DNA from: Thermoplasmata archaeon
GTDB lineage: Archaea; Thermoplasmatota; Thermoplasmata; Lutacidiplasmatales; UBA184
NCBI GenBank assembly: GCA_022749815.1
Contig: JAKIWV010000003.1
Span: 222,048-286,047 of the forward strand
Direction: 5' to 3'
DNA: 64,000 nt
Under the pieces are notes generated by a model. The model searched no databases, was not told the origin of the DNA, and saw nothing but the letters and a program-made list of their open reading frames with translations. The translations under genes were made by a program, and so were the position numbers. Positions within the stretch are counted from its first letter, which is position 1. The number at the start of each line of letters is the position of its first letter. Positions 54,190 to 62,765 of this stretch are shown piece by piece.

Positions 54190-55488
54190 GTGGGAAAGAC
54201 CGTCGCCCTCGACCCGCCGACGCTCGAATGGGCGCACCGTCAATTCCAGACGTACTATCGCTCCACCCACGTCGAACCGCCGGCCCGGTTCACCCGGCGG
54301 GAATTCGCGGCCTTTCCGTTCTCGGTCCAGACGCTGATGCGGCGCCACGCCTCGTTCCGGTCGGCCGAGGACCTGCGCGGGTTCCTCGAAGAGGAAGCGC
54401 CCCGCCACGTGTACTACTCGTCCGCGTACTACCGGAACCCGAGCGATGCCACGATGGTGGCGAAGGAATGGCTCGGAGCGGACCTGATCTTCGACCTCGA
54501 CGCCGACCACCTCCGCCAAGCCGAGGGGAAGACGTACGCTGAGCAGCTCACCCTCGCCCGCTCCCGCTTCCGGGATCTGGTGGACGACTTCCTTCTCGGA
54601 GATTTTGGGTTCGACCCCCGGGATGTAACCCTCGTATTCTCCGGAGGCCGCGGGTTCCATGCCCACGTTCACGCGGATGCGGTGCTCACCCTTTCGAGCG
54701 GAGAACGACGGGAATTGGTCGAGTACATCCTCGGGGTGGGGGTGGACCCGCGTGAGGGCGTTCGCGAAATGCGCGAAGGGGAGCGTGGCCCCGGTTTGTC
54801 GATGGGCCCCCGTTCGGAGCTCGCGGGGACCGAAGCCGGGCGCCCGACCGGCGTGCGCCAGCGCCCCTTCCAGCGGCTGGCCCCCCCGGACGCCCCCGGG
54901 TGGCCCGGACGCATCACTCGGGCGTTCTTTCGAATTCTCACGCGCTGGGAGGATGGAGGCGCCGAGCTCGCCGCCCGAGAGATGCAGGAGGCCGGTGCCC
55001 ATGAAGCAGTGGCGCGCGAGTGGGCCGACCGGCTGGTGCGACAAGGGAAGGGCCGCCGGATCCGCGAAGGATTGACCCTCGACGTGGCCGCGGGGGACTT
55101 TCCGCCCGAGCTCCTCGCGCAGATCCTCGAGCAGGCCCGGATCGACGTGCAGGGAGAGACGGACGCGCCCGTGACGACCGACATCCATCGGCTGATCCGG
55201 CTGCCCGGGTCTCTTCATGGGGGCACCGGCTTCCGAGTGCTCCCGCTCGCGCACGAGGAGTTGGACCGGTTCGAACCATTCCGCGATGCCCCGGTGCCCT
55301 TCGCGGGCACATCACCCGTGGATGTGCGGCTCCTGACCGACGTCAGTTATCCGACGTTTCCGGAGGCGACCCGAGGAAAAGAAGGAGAGACGCTGAACCT
55401 GCCCCGCGCGACGGCACTCTTTCTTACTCTTCGGGGGGAGGCGCGCCCGGCGGCGGCGGGGGCAGCTCCGACTTCGTCCCGACCTTGA
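54190..55488 (+). CDS. priS: DNA primase, catalytic small subunit
   Basis: 432-aa archaeo-eukaryotic primase. Metal site DLD (102-104) in LIFDLDADH, SGGRGFH at 151-157, and IHRLIRLPGSLHG near 333-345 are the three family motifs. The zinc knob is not evident. It uses GTG 54190; upstream residues in the same frame lie inside the KH gene. Its 3' end overlaps the convergent fumarylacetoacetase-family gene by 65 nt. PriL is not in the window. Confidence 0.95.
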   Translation: MGKTVALDPPTLEWAHRQFQTYYRSTHVEPPARFTRREFAAFPFSVQTLMRRHASFRSAEDLRGFLEEEAPRHVYYSSAYYRNPSDATMVAKEWLGADLIFDLDADHLRQAEGKTYAEQLTLARSRFRDLVDDFLLGDFGFDPRDVTLVFSGGRGFHAHVHADAVLTLSSGERRELVEYILGVGVDPREGVREMREGERGPGLSMGPRSELAGTEAGRPTGVRQRPFQRLAPPDAPGWPGRITRAFFRILTRWEDGGAELAAREMQEAGAHEAVAREWADRLVRQGKGRRIREGLTLDVAAGDFPPELLAQILEQARIDVQGETDAPVTTDIHRLIRLPGSLHGGTGFRVLPLAHEELDRFEPFRDAPVPFAGTSPVDVRLLTDVSYPTFPEATRGKEGETLNLPRATALFLTLRGEARPAAAGAAPTSSRP

Positions 55489-56425
55489 GCCCGCCGATCC
55501 GCTCGACGACGCCCTCGATCACATCCCCCGGCTTCAGTCGCCGACTCTCGTTGCCGAATTCGAACCCCGGGGTTCCCCCGAGCGTTCCGAGCGAGATCAC
55601 GTCCCCCGGTTCGACGGTCACACCGCGGGTGAGGTGCTCGATGACCTCCGGGATCCGGAACAGGTAGTCGGTCGTGTCGCCGGCTTGCCGGAGCGTTCCG
55701 TTGACCCGGAGCTCCATTTTGAGAGGATAGGGCGAACCGACCTCCTCTTTGGGGACGACCCAGGGCCCGACGGCCATGGTCGCATCGAACCCCTTCCCTT
55801 GGACCCAGTCGACGGCTTCTCCCTGGGGGTATTGCAGATCTCGGTAGCCCATATCGAGGGCGATGGTGTAGCCGGCGACGAGCTCCATGGCACGGCTCGC
55901 CGGTACGTGCTTCCCGCGCTGGCCGATCACGACCGCGAGCTCGAGCTCGACGTCTGGGAACTGCCCGTGGGGGCTCAGCACCAGCGATTCGCTGGGGCCC
56001 ACCAGGCTGTTGAAGAATCGTGTGAAGAGGTACGGTCGGGGCGGGGCTGGCTTCTTCTGCTCGGCGAGGTGGCTCCGGGAGTTCGACGCCAGCAGGTAGA
56101 TCTTCGCGCCCGAGGTCACGGGAGCGAGCAGTTTCACGCCCTCCTCCGGCTTGAACAAGTAGCGAGCGCCCGTCGCCGCTCGGGGGGTCCAACCCATCGC
56201 GCGGCGCCGGTCGATGTACACCAGGATCTTCTTGGTGATCTCCACCGAGTCCGCCCCTCCGGAGAAGAAGCTCCGCATGTCGCGGAACCGACTGGGGTCG
56301 GCCCCCTTGACCGGATTGACGCCGAAATAGTCCCGGCAGGCCGTGTCGAGGTCGATGTAGTCATTCTGGTCCGTGATCATCCCGAAATGGAACTGGTCGC
56401 CCAAGAGAAAGTGGGTGAGCTTCAT
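55424..56425 (-). CDS. Fumarylacetoacetate hydrolase family protein
   Basis: 333-aa metal-dependent hydrolase/decarboxylase. Metal residues are in FPDVELELAVVIG (Glu pair) and ALDMGYRDLQ, with KGFDATMAVGPWVV following. The C-terminus ends in a Pro-rich, Glu tail. FAH-family proteins split carbon-carbon bonds in aromatic catabolism or decarboxylate oxaloacetate; this one cannot be placed. It has its own TATA box overlapping the upstream stop. Confidence 0.9.
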   Translation of the reverse strand: MKLTHFLLGDQFHFGMITDQNDYIDLDTACRDYFGVNPVKGADPSRFRDMRSFFSGGADSVEITKKILVYIDRRRAMGWTPRAATGARYLFKPEEGVKLLAPVTSGAKIYLLASNSRSHLAEQKKPAPPRPYLFTRFFNSLVGPSESLVLSPHGQFPDVELELAVVIGQRGKHVPASRAMELVAGYTIALDMGYRDLQYPQGEAVDWVQGKGFDATMAVGPWVVPKEEVGSPYPLKMELRVNGTLRQAGDTTDYLFRIPEVIEHLTRGVTVEPGDVISLGTLGGTPGFEFGNESRRLKPGDVIEGVVERIGGLKVGTKSELPPPPPGAPPPEE

Positions 56426-56460
56426 CGCCGGCCTCGGACGTCGCTTCGGAACCGACCGCG

Positions 56461-56468
56461 GCTATAAC
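56461..56468 (-). promoter_or_regulatory. TATA box for the FAH-family gene
   Basis: Minus-strand GTTATAGC, overlapping the stop codon of the riboflavin reductase gene. It predicts a start of transcription near 56437 and a leader of about 12 nt. Confidence 0.55.
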
Positions 56469-57166
56469 GGGGAGGGCGGAGCGCGGGGTGCGGAGTCCCG
56501 GGGCCGCAGGGTGATCAGGACGCCGTCGTCCAGCGGCTCGACGGACTCCCGGCGCAGCTCGATCCAGTCGTCGACGGAGTGGCTTTCGGGCCCGGCGATC
56601 AGAGAGGGGGCCGTCGCGCCCCCGATCAGTACGGGGGCCACGTACACGGTCATCCGGTCCACCAGGCCGGCGCGGAGGAAGCTCGAAATGACGTGGGAAC
56701 CACCCTCGACCAGCAACCCACGGAAGCCGCGTTCGCCCAGCGCGTCCAGCAACCGGCGGAGGTCCACGTCGGGCCCAGTTCCGGCCACGATGGTCTCGAC
56801 CGGGGCCGGATAGGTCCGGCGGTTACGTTCCGTGGTCGCGACGATCGTGGGTTGACTGCCGTCCAAGAACCGCGCCGCCGCGGGCAATCGGCCGCTCCCG
56901 TCGAGGCAGATTCTCACCGGCGATGGGCCCGGCGGGCGACGGAGGAGCTCCCAGTGCACCCGGAGCGACGGGTCGTCAAGGATCACGGTCCCCACTCCGA
57001 CCAGCACGGCCCCAAGCTCGGCCCGGAGCCGCTGCACCCGGACGAGGTCCAACGGACCGGACAAGGCGGCCCGTTGGCCCCCGGCAAAGGCCAGACGACC
57101 GTCGAGCGAGACCGCACAGTTGACATGGACGTATGGGCGTCCAAGCGGTTCCGGCCGCTCGCTCAT
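56462..57166 (-). CDS. arfC: 2,5-diamino-6-ribosylamino-pyrimidinone 5'-phosphate reductase (riboflavin/F420 pathway)
   Basis: 234-aa RibD-C-type reductase. VNCAVSLDGRLAFAGG, VGVGTVILDDPSLRV, and LLVEGGSHVISSFL match the NAD(P)H reductases (ArfC/RIB7) that reduce the ribose ring before flavin synthesis. Single domain, no deaminase, as usual in archaea. ATGA overlap with FTCD. Confidence 0.9.
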   Translation of the reverse strand: MSERPEPLGRPYVHVNCAVSLDGRLAFAGGQRAALSGPLDLVRVQRLRAELGAVLVGVGTVILDDPSLRVHWELLRRPPGPSPVRICLDGSGRLPAAARFLDGSQPTIVATTERNRRTYPAPVETIVAGTGPDVDLRRLLDALGERGFRGLLVEGGSHVISSFLRAGLVDRMTVYVAPVLIGGATAPSLIAGPESHSVDDWIELRRESVEPLDDGVLITLRPRDSAPRAPPSPL

Positions 57167-58674
57167 GGGCGGCCGGCAAGTCGGTCGCGCTCGGCCTCGA
57201 GATCCCCGACCGGGATCCCCGCTTCTCGGAGATCCGTGAGATTGATTGACACGTTCGCGAGCGCGGCGTCGGCAGCCGCCCGTAGGAAGGCGAGCCCCGA
57301 GACGAGGTCGCTTCCGAGCGCCACGTTGGTCTGCTCCCGATGGGCCTCCAGACGGTTCTGCAGTCGGCGAGCCAAGCGGGCGGTGTCGAGCGGGACCTCC
57401 GCCGCATGGCGCAAGGAGTCGAGAAATGCTCGCTGGGCTGCCGGCTCACTGGGGCTCTCCTTTCGCGTCTTCCGGGCCGTCCGAACGGCCTCGTAGGCCG
57501 CAGTGTCCGCGTTGGCGAGCTCCAGGAACGTCCCTCGTCCGTCGACGAGCTCCTTGGACAAAGTCGCGAGCGCCGGGGGCGGGGATTGCTTGGCCGGCGT
57601 CGAGTAGGCGACGACCATCTCGCCTAACGCGGCGCCAAGCGCCCCGACGATCGCCGCGGCGGTGCCGCCGCCGGGTGTGGAGGTCCGCGCGGCCACGCGT
57701 CCGAGGAACTCTTCGACGGTGAGCTGTTGGAGGCCCCCCGGGGTGCCTCGCCGGCCCGCGGGTCCGGAGAGGGGCGCCCCCGGTGGAAGCTTCCGTTCGA
57801 GGATTTGGTCCCGCGAGAATCGGTTCAGTTGTAGGTAGAACTCGGCCGCGTCGAGCAAGGCATCCTCCGGGACTAGGCCGACGATCTCGGATTCCTCGAC
57901 ACCGACCCCAAACCGCGTCGCCTCCCTTCGGACCGCCTCGAGGGCTCGGTGGACGGGCGTCTTGCGGTAGTCGGTCAGGTTCATCGAGACCTGGGCCCGG
58001 TTCCGCTCCTTGATCTCGAACCCGAGCGCCTTGACCTCGGCCAAGCCACCGTCGCGGGCCCGGACCGCATGGGCGACCTTCTTGGCGACTGCGACATCCG
58101 GAGTCGACAAGTACGCGTTGTAGGCGATCAGCACCGGCCGGGCTCCGATCGCCACGGCGCCGGCCGATGGGTGCAAGCGCGGTTCTCCGATGTCGGGACG
58201 CCGCACGGGGTCGGTCTGCACCTCTTCTCGGAGTACCTCGAAGCCCCCCTGCCGAACGACGGCGAGGTCGGACCGTTCCGGGCGACGCGCGGCCTGCCCG
58301 TATAAGTACACAGGGACCTGTAGCTCAGACCACACGCGGGTTCCCAGTCGTTCCGCGAGGGCCCTCGCGTCCGCCATCGTCGCGTCCCCTAGGGGAACGA
58401 ACGGTACGACGTCGGTCGCGCCCATACGGGGATGCTCTCCGTGGTGCTGTCGCAGGTCGATGACCTCGACGGCTTTCCGGATCATAAGGAACAGCGCCTG
58501 GAGCAGAGGCTCCCCTTCCCCGACGAGGCTAACCACAGAGCGATGGTGGTCCGCGTTCAGCTCAACGTCGAGGACGGTGACGCCCGGGACCTGACGCGCT
58601 TCGTCCACGATGGCCCGGACCCGGGCGCTGTCGCGACCCTCCGAAAAGTTGGGGACCGATTCGAAGCGCATCAC
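57163..58674 (-). CDS. ftcD: Bifunctional glutamate formiminotransferase / formiminotetrahydrofolate cyclodeaminase
   Basis: 503-aa fusion. The transferase (about 1-300) begins ESVPNFSEGRD with HHRSVVSLVG and HHGEHPRMGATDVVPF; the cyclodeaminase (about 315-503) has TSTPGGGTAAAIVGALGAAL and NVSINLTDL. It moves the formimino group of N-formiminoglutamate to tetrahydrofolate and releases ammonia, the last step of histidine breakdown. No other hut gene is here. ATGA overlap with FEN1 upstream. Confidence 0.94.
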   Translation of the reverse strand: MMRFESVPNFSEGRDSARVRAIVDEARQVPGVTVLDVELNADHHRSVVSLVGEGEPLLQALFLMIRKAVEVIDLRQHHGEHPRMGATDVVPFVPLGDATMADARALAERLGTRVWSELQVPVYLYGQAARRPERSDLAVVRQGGFEVLREEVQTDPVRRPDIGEPRLHPSAGAVAIGARPVLIAYNAYLSTPDVAVAKKVAHAVRARDGGLAEVKALGFEIKERNRAQVSMNLTDYRKTPVHRALEAVRREATRFGVGVEESEIVGLVPEDALLDAAEFYLQLNRFSRDQILERKLPPGAPLSGPAGRRGTPGGLQQLTVEEFLGRVAARTSTPGGGTAAAIVGALGAALGEMVVAYSTPAKQSPPPALATLSKELVDGRGTFLELANADTAAYEAVRTARKTRKESPSEPAAQRAFLDSLRHAAEVPLDTARLARRLQNRLEAHREQTNVALGSDLVSGLAFLRAAADAALANVSINLTDLREAGIPVGDLEAERDRLAGRP

Positions 58675-59705
58675 GACTCCCCGGCGGGGTAGGCGTCAAG
58701 GAGTTGCTGCCGGCCGGGGGTCGGGAGCGGTGTCGCCTTCCGTTTCGGAGCCGCCTGCACCCGGTGAAGCGCTGCGAGCACGCGTTCTTCGGAGAAATCG
58801 TGCTCGGTCACCAGGAGCCGCCGCAACTCCGCCTCGTTCGCCTCCCCGAAGACCGGAGCGGGAACCTCAACGACCGGCGGGTTCCGGAATATGGAGGCCG
58901 CTTCTTCGACCTCTCCGGGCTCGATCCCTGCTGTCCGGAGGGTTTCGGCCCAGCCGAGATGCCGTTGGACGAGCTTCAAGGCTTTCTTGGGTCCGTAGCC
59001 CGTCGCCCCATCGTTGAAATCGGTCCCGATCAGCAGCCCCACGAGGATCAGTTCCTCCTGGGAAACGCCGAGCTCCGCGAGCAATCGTTCGCGGTCGATC
59101 AGATGCGCGGCGCGCGCGCTACCGCGTGACTGACGCGAGCCGAGGCCACGGACCAATCGGGGCGTACCGAAGAGGAGCGAGTCATAGTCCTCGGAGGCGC
59201 TGGCCCACACGGTCCCCGAGGCGGCCATTCGTGCGCCCTGCGCCTCCCCTTCCGAGGGGGCCTGCACTGTGGGGAGACCCAACGCCGCGAGCACCTGAGT
59301 GGCCTCCCCGATCATCGCCTGGGTCAACCGGGAAGTCTGGGCGGCCTTTTTCCGAGCCGTCGCGAGGTCCCCGGCGGCGAGCGCATCGTCCCAGGCCTTC
59401 TGGGCCCGCTCCTTAGCGAGGAACCGGGTCCGCAAAGTGCCCGCCTTAAGCTCGGGCGGTCGGCCGTCGAAGACCCACACGGGCCGGATCTGCTGTTCGA
59501 GCCAAGACGTCGTCCGGTAAAGGAGGCCGATGAGATGAGCGGTCACCCGGCCCGCTCGGTCGGTGAACGGTCGGCCGTCCCCGCCCCGGATCGTGGCGAG
59601 GAATTGGTAGAGCATGTTATTCCCGTCCACGGCGAGGGTCCGGCCCGCCAGAGCGGACCATGGAATGTCCGTCGGGTGGGTGATGTCGCGGAGGGGAAGC
59701 CCCAC
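58671..59705 (-). CDS. fen: Flap endonuclease FEN1
   Basis: 344-aa structure-specific nuclease for Okazaki-fragment and repair flaps. N-region Asp in VDGNNMLYQFL, VWVFDGRPPELK, I-region APSEGEAQGARM and SEDYDSLLFG hold the active-site acids; TDFNDGATGYGPKKAL is the helix-two-turn-helix. A PCNA-binding-like RQQLLDAYP is at the C-terminus. First gene of fen-ftcD-arfC. Confidence 0.95.
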   Translation of the reverse strand: MGLPLRDITHPTDIPWSALAGRTLAVDGNNMLYQFLATIRGGDGRPFTDRAGRVTAHLIGLLYRTTSWLEQQIRPVWVFDGRPPELKAGTLRTRFLAKERAQKAWDDALAAGDLATARKKAAQTSRLTQAMIGEATQVLAALGLPTVQAPSEGEAQGARMAASGTVWASASEDYDSLLFGTPRLVRGLGSRQSRGSARAAHLIDRERLLAELGVSQEELILVGLLIGTDFNDGATGYGPKKALKLVQRHLGWAETLRTAGIEPGEVEEAASIFRNPPVVEVPAPVFGEANEAELRRLLVTEHDFSEERVLAALHRVQAAPKRKATPLPTPGRQQLLDAYPAGES

Positions 59706-59823
59706 GGAGCTCGGCAGATGGCAGTGGGTACTTGGCGTTTGAGAGGTGCCCGCGGAGTGAATCGAGGCTCCCCGCTCACCGAACCCCTAAGTAGGAACCG
59801 GCCTCTCGCTCGTCCCACGTGCT

Positions 59824-60594
59824 ATGTCCGTAGTGTGGTGCCTCGAAGGCTCCGCCGTCTTGCCCGATCCGGGGGCGGTGTTGCTCAGCTGCTTCCCTAG
59901 CGCGGGGCTCGCACCGACGGTGGCCGGGCACTATATTCTTCAGACATTGAAGCTCCCCCGGATCGGCTCCTTCGCTTCCGAGGAGTTTCCTCCCCTTGCC
60001 GTCATTCAGGGAGGTCGGGTCAACCCGCCTGTACGGGCCTACGGGAACAAGGATCTCGTCCTCGTCTTGTCGGAGTTTCCGTTGCCACCGGACCTGATCA
60101 CTCCCGTCGCGGTCGCGATCCTGGCTGCAGCGTCGGCACTCAAAATCGGTCGAATCCTTGGATTGGAAGGAGTGGTTCCCCATCCGTTCGAGCCCGGGGA
60201 GGGTGAGAGTACGAAGCCGGACGATACCGTTTGGTACGCCGGGTCCGGCTCTTCGGAAGGGCTGCCACCGGAGTATAAGGCCGCCGGAGTTCGCGAGTTG
60301 AGCGACGGAGTTATCGGCGGGGTCTCGGGAGCACTCCTGGTGGAGAGCCTCGGCACGAAGATGCCGGTCGGCACGCTCCTGGTCAGCGCCAGCGATGCTG
60401 GCTACCCTGACCATCGGGCCGCGGCGAAGATCATCGATGTGATCGACCAATTGCTCCCCCACGTGAAGATCGACACTCGGCCCCTCCGGACCCAGGCGGA
60501 AATGATCGAGCGCGCCTTGCGAGCCGCGGTCAAGACCCGCGACGCCTCACCCGAAGCCGCCCCCAAAGCCGGAGAACCGTCGATATACCAATAG
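59824..60594 (+). CDS. PAC2 family (proteasome-assembly-chaperone-like) protein
   Basis: 256-aa protein. FPSAGLAPTVAGHYILQTLKL and the later GGVSGALL, SASDAGYPDHRAAAKIIDVI match the archaeal PAC2 family, whose members relate to proteasome assembly. Exact function unproven. A weak TATA-like CCTAAGTAGG lies about 30-38 nt upstream. Confidence 0.88.
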   Translation: MSVVWCLEGSAVLPDPGAVLLSCFPSAGLAPTVAGHYILQTLKLPRIGSFASEEFPPLAVIQGGRVNPPVRAYGNKDLVLVLSEFPLPPDLITPVAVAILAAASALKIGRILGLEGVVPHPFEPGEGESTKPDDTVWYAGSGSSEGLPPEYKAAGVRELSDGVIGGVSGALLVESLGTKMPVGTLLVSASDAGYPDHRAAAKIIDVIDQLLPHVKIDTRPLRTQAEMIERALRAAVKTRDASPEAAPKAGEPSIYQ

Positions 60595-60632
60595 TCGGGG
60601 TTCTCCCCCGACCCGGTCGAGGGGGCTCGGCC

Positions 60633-60830
60633 TCAGCTCGTCGTTCCCGAGAACGTCTCGGTATAGGAGAGGAGGTAGAGCGCGCCGATCAACATCACGG
60701 CGAAGAGGACCAGGACCGAAAGAGGGTTGGTATTGAACCACGCCACCGCCGCGACGAGGAGAATCGCAGGCAGCACGATTGTCAAGCCCACTACGATGAA
60801 ACGGCCGTCCACGAACGGGGTAGCCGGCAC
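60633..60830 (-). CDS. Small two-helix membrane protein
   Basis: 65-aa protein with two hydrophobic helices (VVGLTIVLPAILLVAAVAWF and LSVLVLFAVMLIGALYLL). No family recognised. GTG start. It is convergent with the PAC2 gene and stands 90 nt beyond the FtsZ-like stop on the same strand. Probably real because of its clean two-helix pattern. Confidence 0.5.
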   Translation of the reverse strand: MPATPFVDGRFIVVGLTIVLPAILLVAAVAWFNTNPLSVLVLFAVMLIGALYLLSYTETFSGTTS

Positions 60831-60919
60831 CTATGATAATGTTGCTCGATGGCGGGAGTACCTTCCCTCGGGCGGAGGGGGAGAGGGGGCGGGCGGCCCA
60901 TCGTCCTACTTGTGCACGG

Positions 60920-61846
60920 TCACAGGAGTTCCTGACCGCCGGGGGGTCCCCCGACGACTTCGAGCGTCAATTCGATCTCCGAGGAGGCCGCGGGGAGCGG
61001 GCCGGGCATTCCCGGCGGGTTCAGCGACGGGCGCTCGGGAAACGGAGTCGGGGCCGCGTGGCCGACGATTTCGGCCTCCGCAGGGACTCGGCCGGCATGG
61101 GTCGGGTCGGTGAGCATCGCCAGGCGGCTGGCTTCGACCGCGGCCTCGGCGGGAATGACAAACGATTTCTCGATGTGGCTCGCGATGAACTCGGCCCAGT
61201 AGGTATTGAAGCGCGCGATCGGGATCTTGGCCGCATCCTTGGCGAGGGTCTCGTTGTCCAGGACTTGGAGCGTGGCGAGTCCCCGTTGTTGAAGTGCCAC
61301 GAAACTATCGACGAAGTGGAGCCGGGCCAATGCCCGGTCGGCTACGGCGCGACGCTCGGCCTCGAGCTTGAACGGCTTCACCACGAAAACCGAGAGCACT
61401 TCGCACGAACGCGCCGCCGCCTCGAGCACGAACGGCAAGGCCCCTGTGCCGGCGCCCCCCCCCAGCGTGGAGATGATCGTGACGAAGGTGGCGCCTTCGA
61501 ATATCCGATCGAACGCGGGTTGAGCCGAGCGGGCCAGATGACCCCCGGCCACGGGGGACCCACCGGTGTCCTCCGGCCCCGGGCTGTCCGTGGTCAGGCA
61601 GACGCGGCGGTCGAATTCCTCGTATTCCTGGATCCGCGCATCGCAGTTGATCGCAACGGTCTCGACGTAGCGGAGGTGCCGTCGAGCGATCTCTCGACCG
61701 ATTCGGGCGGCGCCGCCGCCCACGGTGACGAGTACGAAACGGACATCGTGTCCCAGTTTCAAGTTCTCCAGAAACCCAGGATCGAATTCGTCGTCCCGGC
61801 CTGTCAGCTGGTCGATGTCTCGGACTTTTGATTCGGCCTCTGGCAT
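60920..61846 (-). CDS. FtsZ/tubulin-like GTPase-domain protein lacking the C-terminal activation domain
   Basis: 308-aa FtsZ homologue. RFVLVTVGGGAARIGREIA aligns with the first nucleotide loop, AINCDA (65-70) with AINTDA, and STLGGGAGTGALPF (GGGAGTG at 129-135) with the tubulin signature. Similarity stops at helix H7 (about residue 228). There is no T7 loop (NxDFAD) and no C-terminal FtsZ domain; only about 70 Pro/Ala-rich residues follow. Hence GTP binding is likely but polymer-driven hydrolysis, which needs T7, is doubtful. ATG 61846 has GGTGG eight nt upstream. It follows the ribbon-helix-helix gene by 34 nt. Confidence 0.82.
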   Translation of the reverse strand: MPEAESKVRDIDQLTGRDDEFDPGFLENLKLGHDVRFVLVTVGGGAARIGREIARRHLRYVETVAINCDARIQEYEEFDRRVCLTTDSPGPEDTGGSPVAGGHLARSAQPAFDRIFEGATFVTIISTLGGGAGTGALPFVLEAAARSCEVLSVFVVKPFKLEAERRAVADRALARLHFVDSFVALQQRGLATLQVLDNETLAKDAAKIPIARFNTYWAEFIASHIEKSFVIPAEAAVEASRLAMLTDPTHAGRVPAEAEIVGHAAPTPFPERPSLNPPGMPGPLPAASSEIELTLEVVGGPPGGQELL

Positions 61847-61880
61847 TTCTCCACCCCTTTCCTGCACCGCGTCGACGTCC

Positions 61881-62384
61881 CTATCGGCCCACGACCCCCT
61901 GTCGCTCCAAATCGCGGCCACTCGTTTCGAGGGCTTTGATCTGGGCTCGCTCCTCCGCGGCCTGGCGCACGGTACTCCGAGCGCTGGCCACCAGTTCCGA
62001 GACCTTGAGTTCGAGCGCGCCCCGTCGAACCAACTGACCCAGCACGTCGCTCAGCGGCTGGTCGTTGGAGACGAGGACGCCGTACTCGCGGAAGGTCTCC
62101 ACCTCATCCTGTCGGAGGCGGACGGGAGCTTCGATGAGTCCCGTCGGGGCGGGCGTCGGGGGGGTCAGGACTGCAGACTCGGTCCGGGTCCGGAGAAACG
62201 CGCGGAGCGCCGCTCGCATCAGCTCCGACCGGCTCACGAACTCGCCGCTGCTAACGAACGTGTCCAAGAGCTGGAGCTCTTTGCGGTTGCACCGTAGGGC
62301 GATCCGCTCATCTTCGGGGGGCCGCCGGAACGTTCGCGTCGTCTCCGAAGCGTCCGTCCGGTTGTCTGGGGCTTTGTCGAACAC
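61881..62384 (-). CDS. Ribbon-helix-helix transcription regulator
   Basis: 167-aa protein with an RHH domain at about 25-65 (RIALRCNRKELQLLDTF, FVSRSELMRAALRAFL) and a longer C-terminal helical part (about 85-165, VLGQLVRRGALELKVSELVASA and RSTVRQAAEERAQI). In haloarchaea the RHH protein CdrS lies beside ftsZ2 and regulates it; the arrangement here, RHH then FtsZ-like, is similar, though this protein is longer. GTG 62384 has a TATA box 27-36 nt upstream. Confidence 0.82.
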   Translation of the reverse strand: MFDKAPDNRTDASETTRTFRRPPEDERIALRCNRKELQLLDTFVSSGEFVSRSELMRAALRAFLRTRTESAVLTPPTPAPTGLIEAPVRLRQDEVETFREYGVLVSNDQPLSDVLGQLVRRGALELKVSELVASARSTVRQAAEERAQIKALETSGRDLERQGVVGR

Positions 62385-62410
62385 GGCCGAGCGCGGCTAT
62401 GCGAGATGCT

Positions 62411-62420
62411 GTTACTTAAA
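62411..62420 (-). promoter_or_regulatory. TATA box for the RHH/FtsZ-like operon
   Basis: Minus-strand TTTAAGTAAC, 27-36 nt before GTG 62384, the leaderless spacing. Confidence 0.6.
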
Positions 62421-62429
62421 CTCATTCCC

Positions 62430-62765
62430 AACGTTGTGTCGAGAAGTCTTCTCGGGTCTTCGTCGGTCGTTTTCGTGACGTGTCGAACAAAATTTCGTGG
62501 CCCGGAAAACGCGACGAAGCACGCAAGGCGGCAGTATAACCAGCCTAGAAATCGAACGGAAAATCGCCGTCGAGGCGACGCGTATGGATGCGCATGATGC
62601 GGGCTCTTCGATCGATCCCGGCACGCGGTTTGTGACCTGGGGTCCGAACTTCTATATATGCGGCCCCGCCATCAATTTCAACAGGCTCGTCAGCGCGAGC
62701 CGTACAGGGGGCACGGGGCCATTCGGGTGCAGCGGCAATCGAAGCGTCGGGGCCGCCATCGGGCC
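62430..62765. other. 336-bp divergent gap with lower GC
   Basis: It separates the RHH/FtsZ-like operon from the pilin-like gene. A frame from GTG 62497 to 62769 (90 codons) has poor protein character and is not accepted. No tRNA, repeat or clear origin is seen. The only strong signal is the TATA box at 62652-62659. Confidence 0.5.
62652..62659 (+). promoter_or_regulatory. TATA box for the pilin-like gene
   Basis: CTATATAT. Transcription would begin near 62683, leaving an unusually long leader of about 80 nt before ATG 62766 compared with other genes here. Confidence 0.6.
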
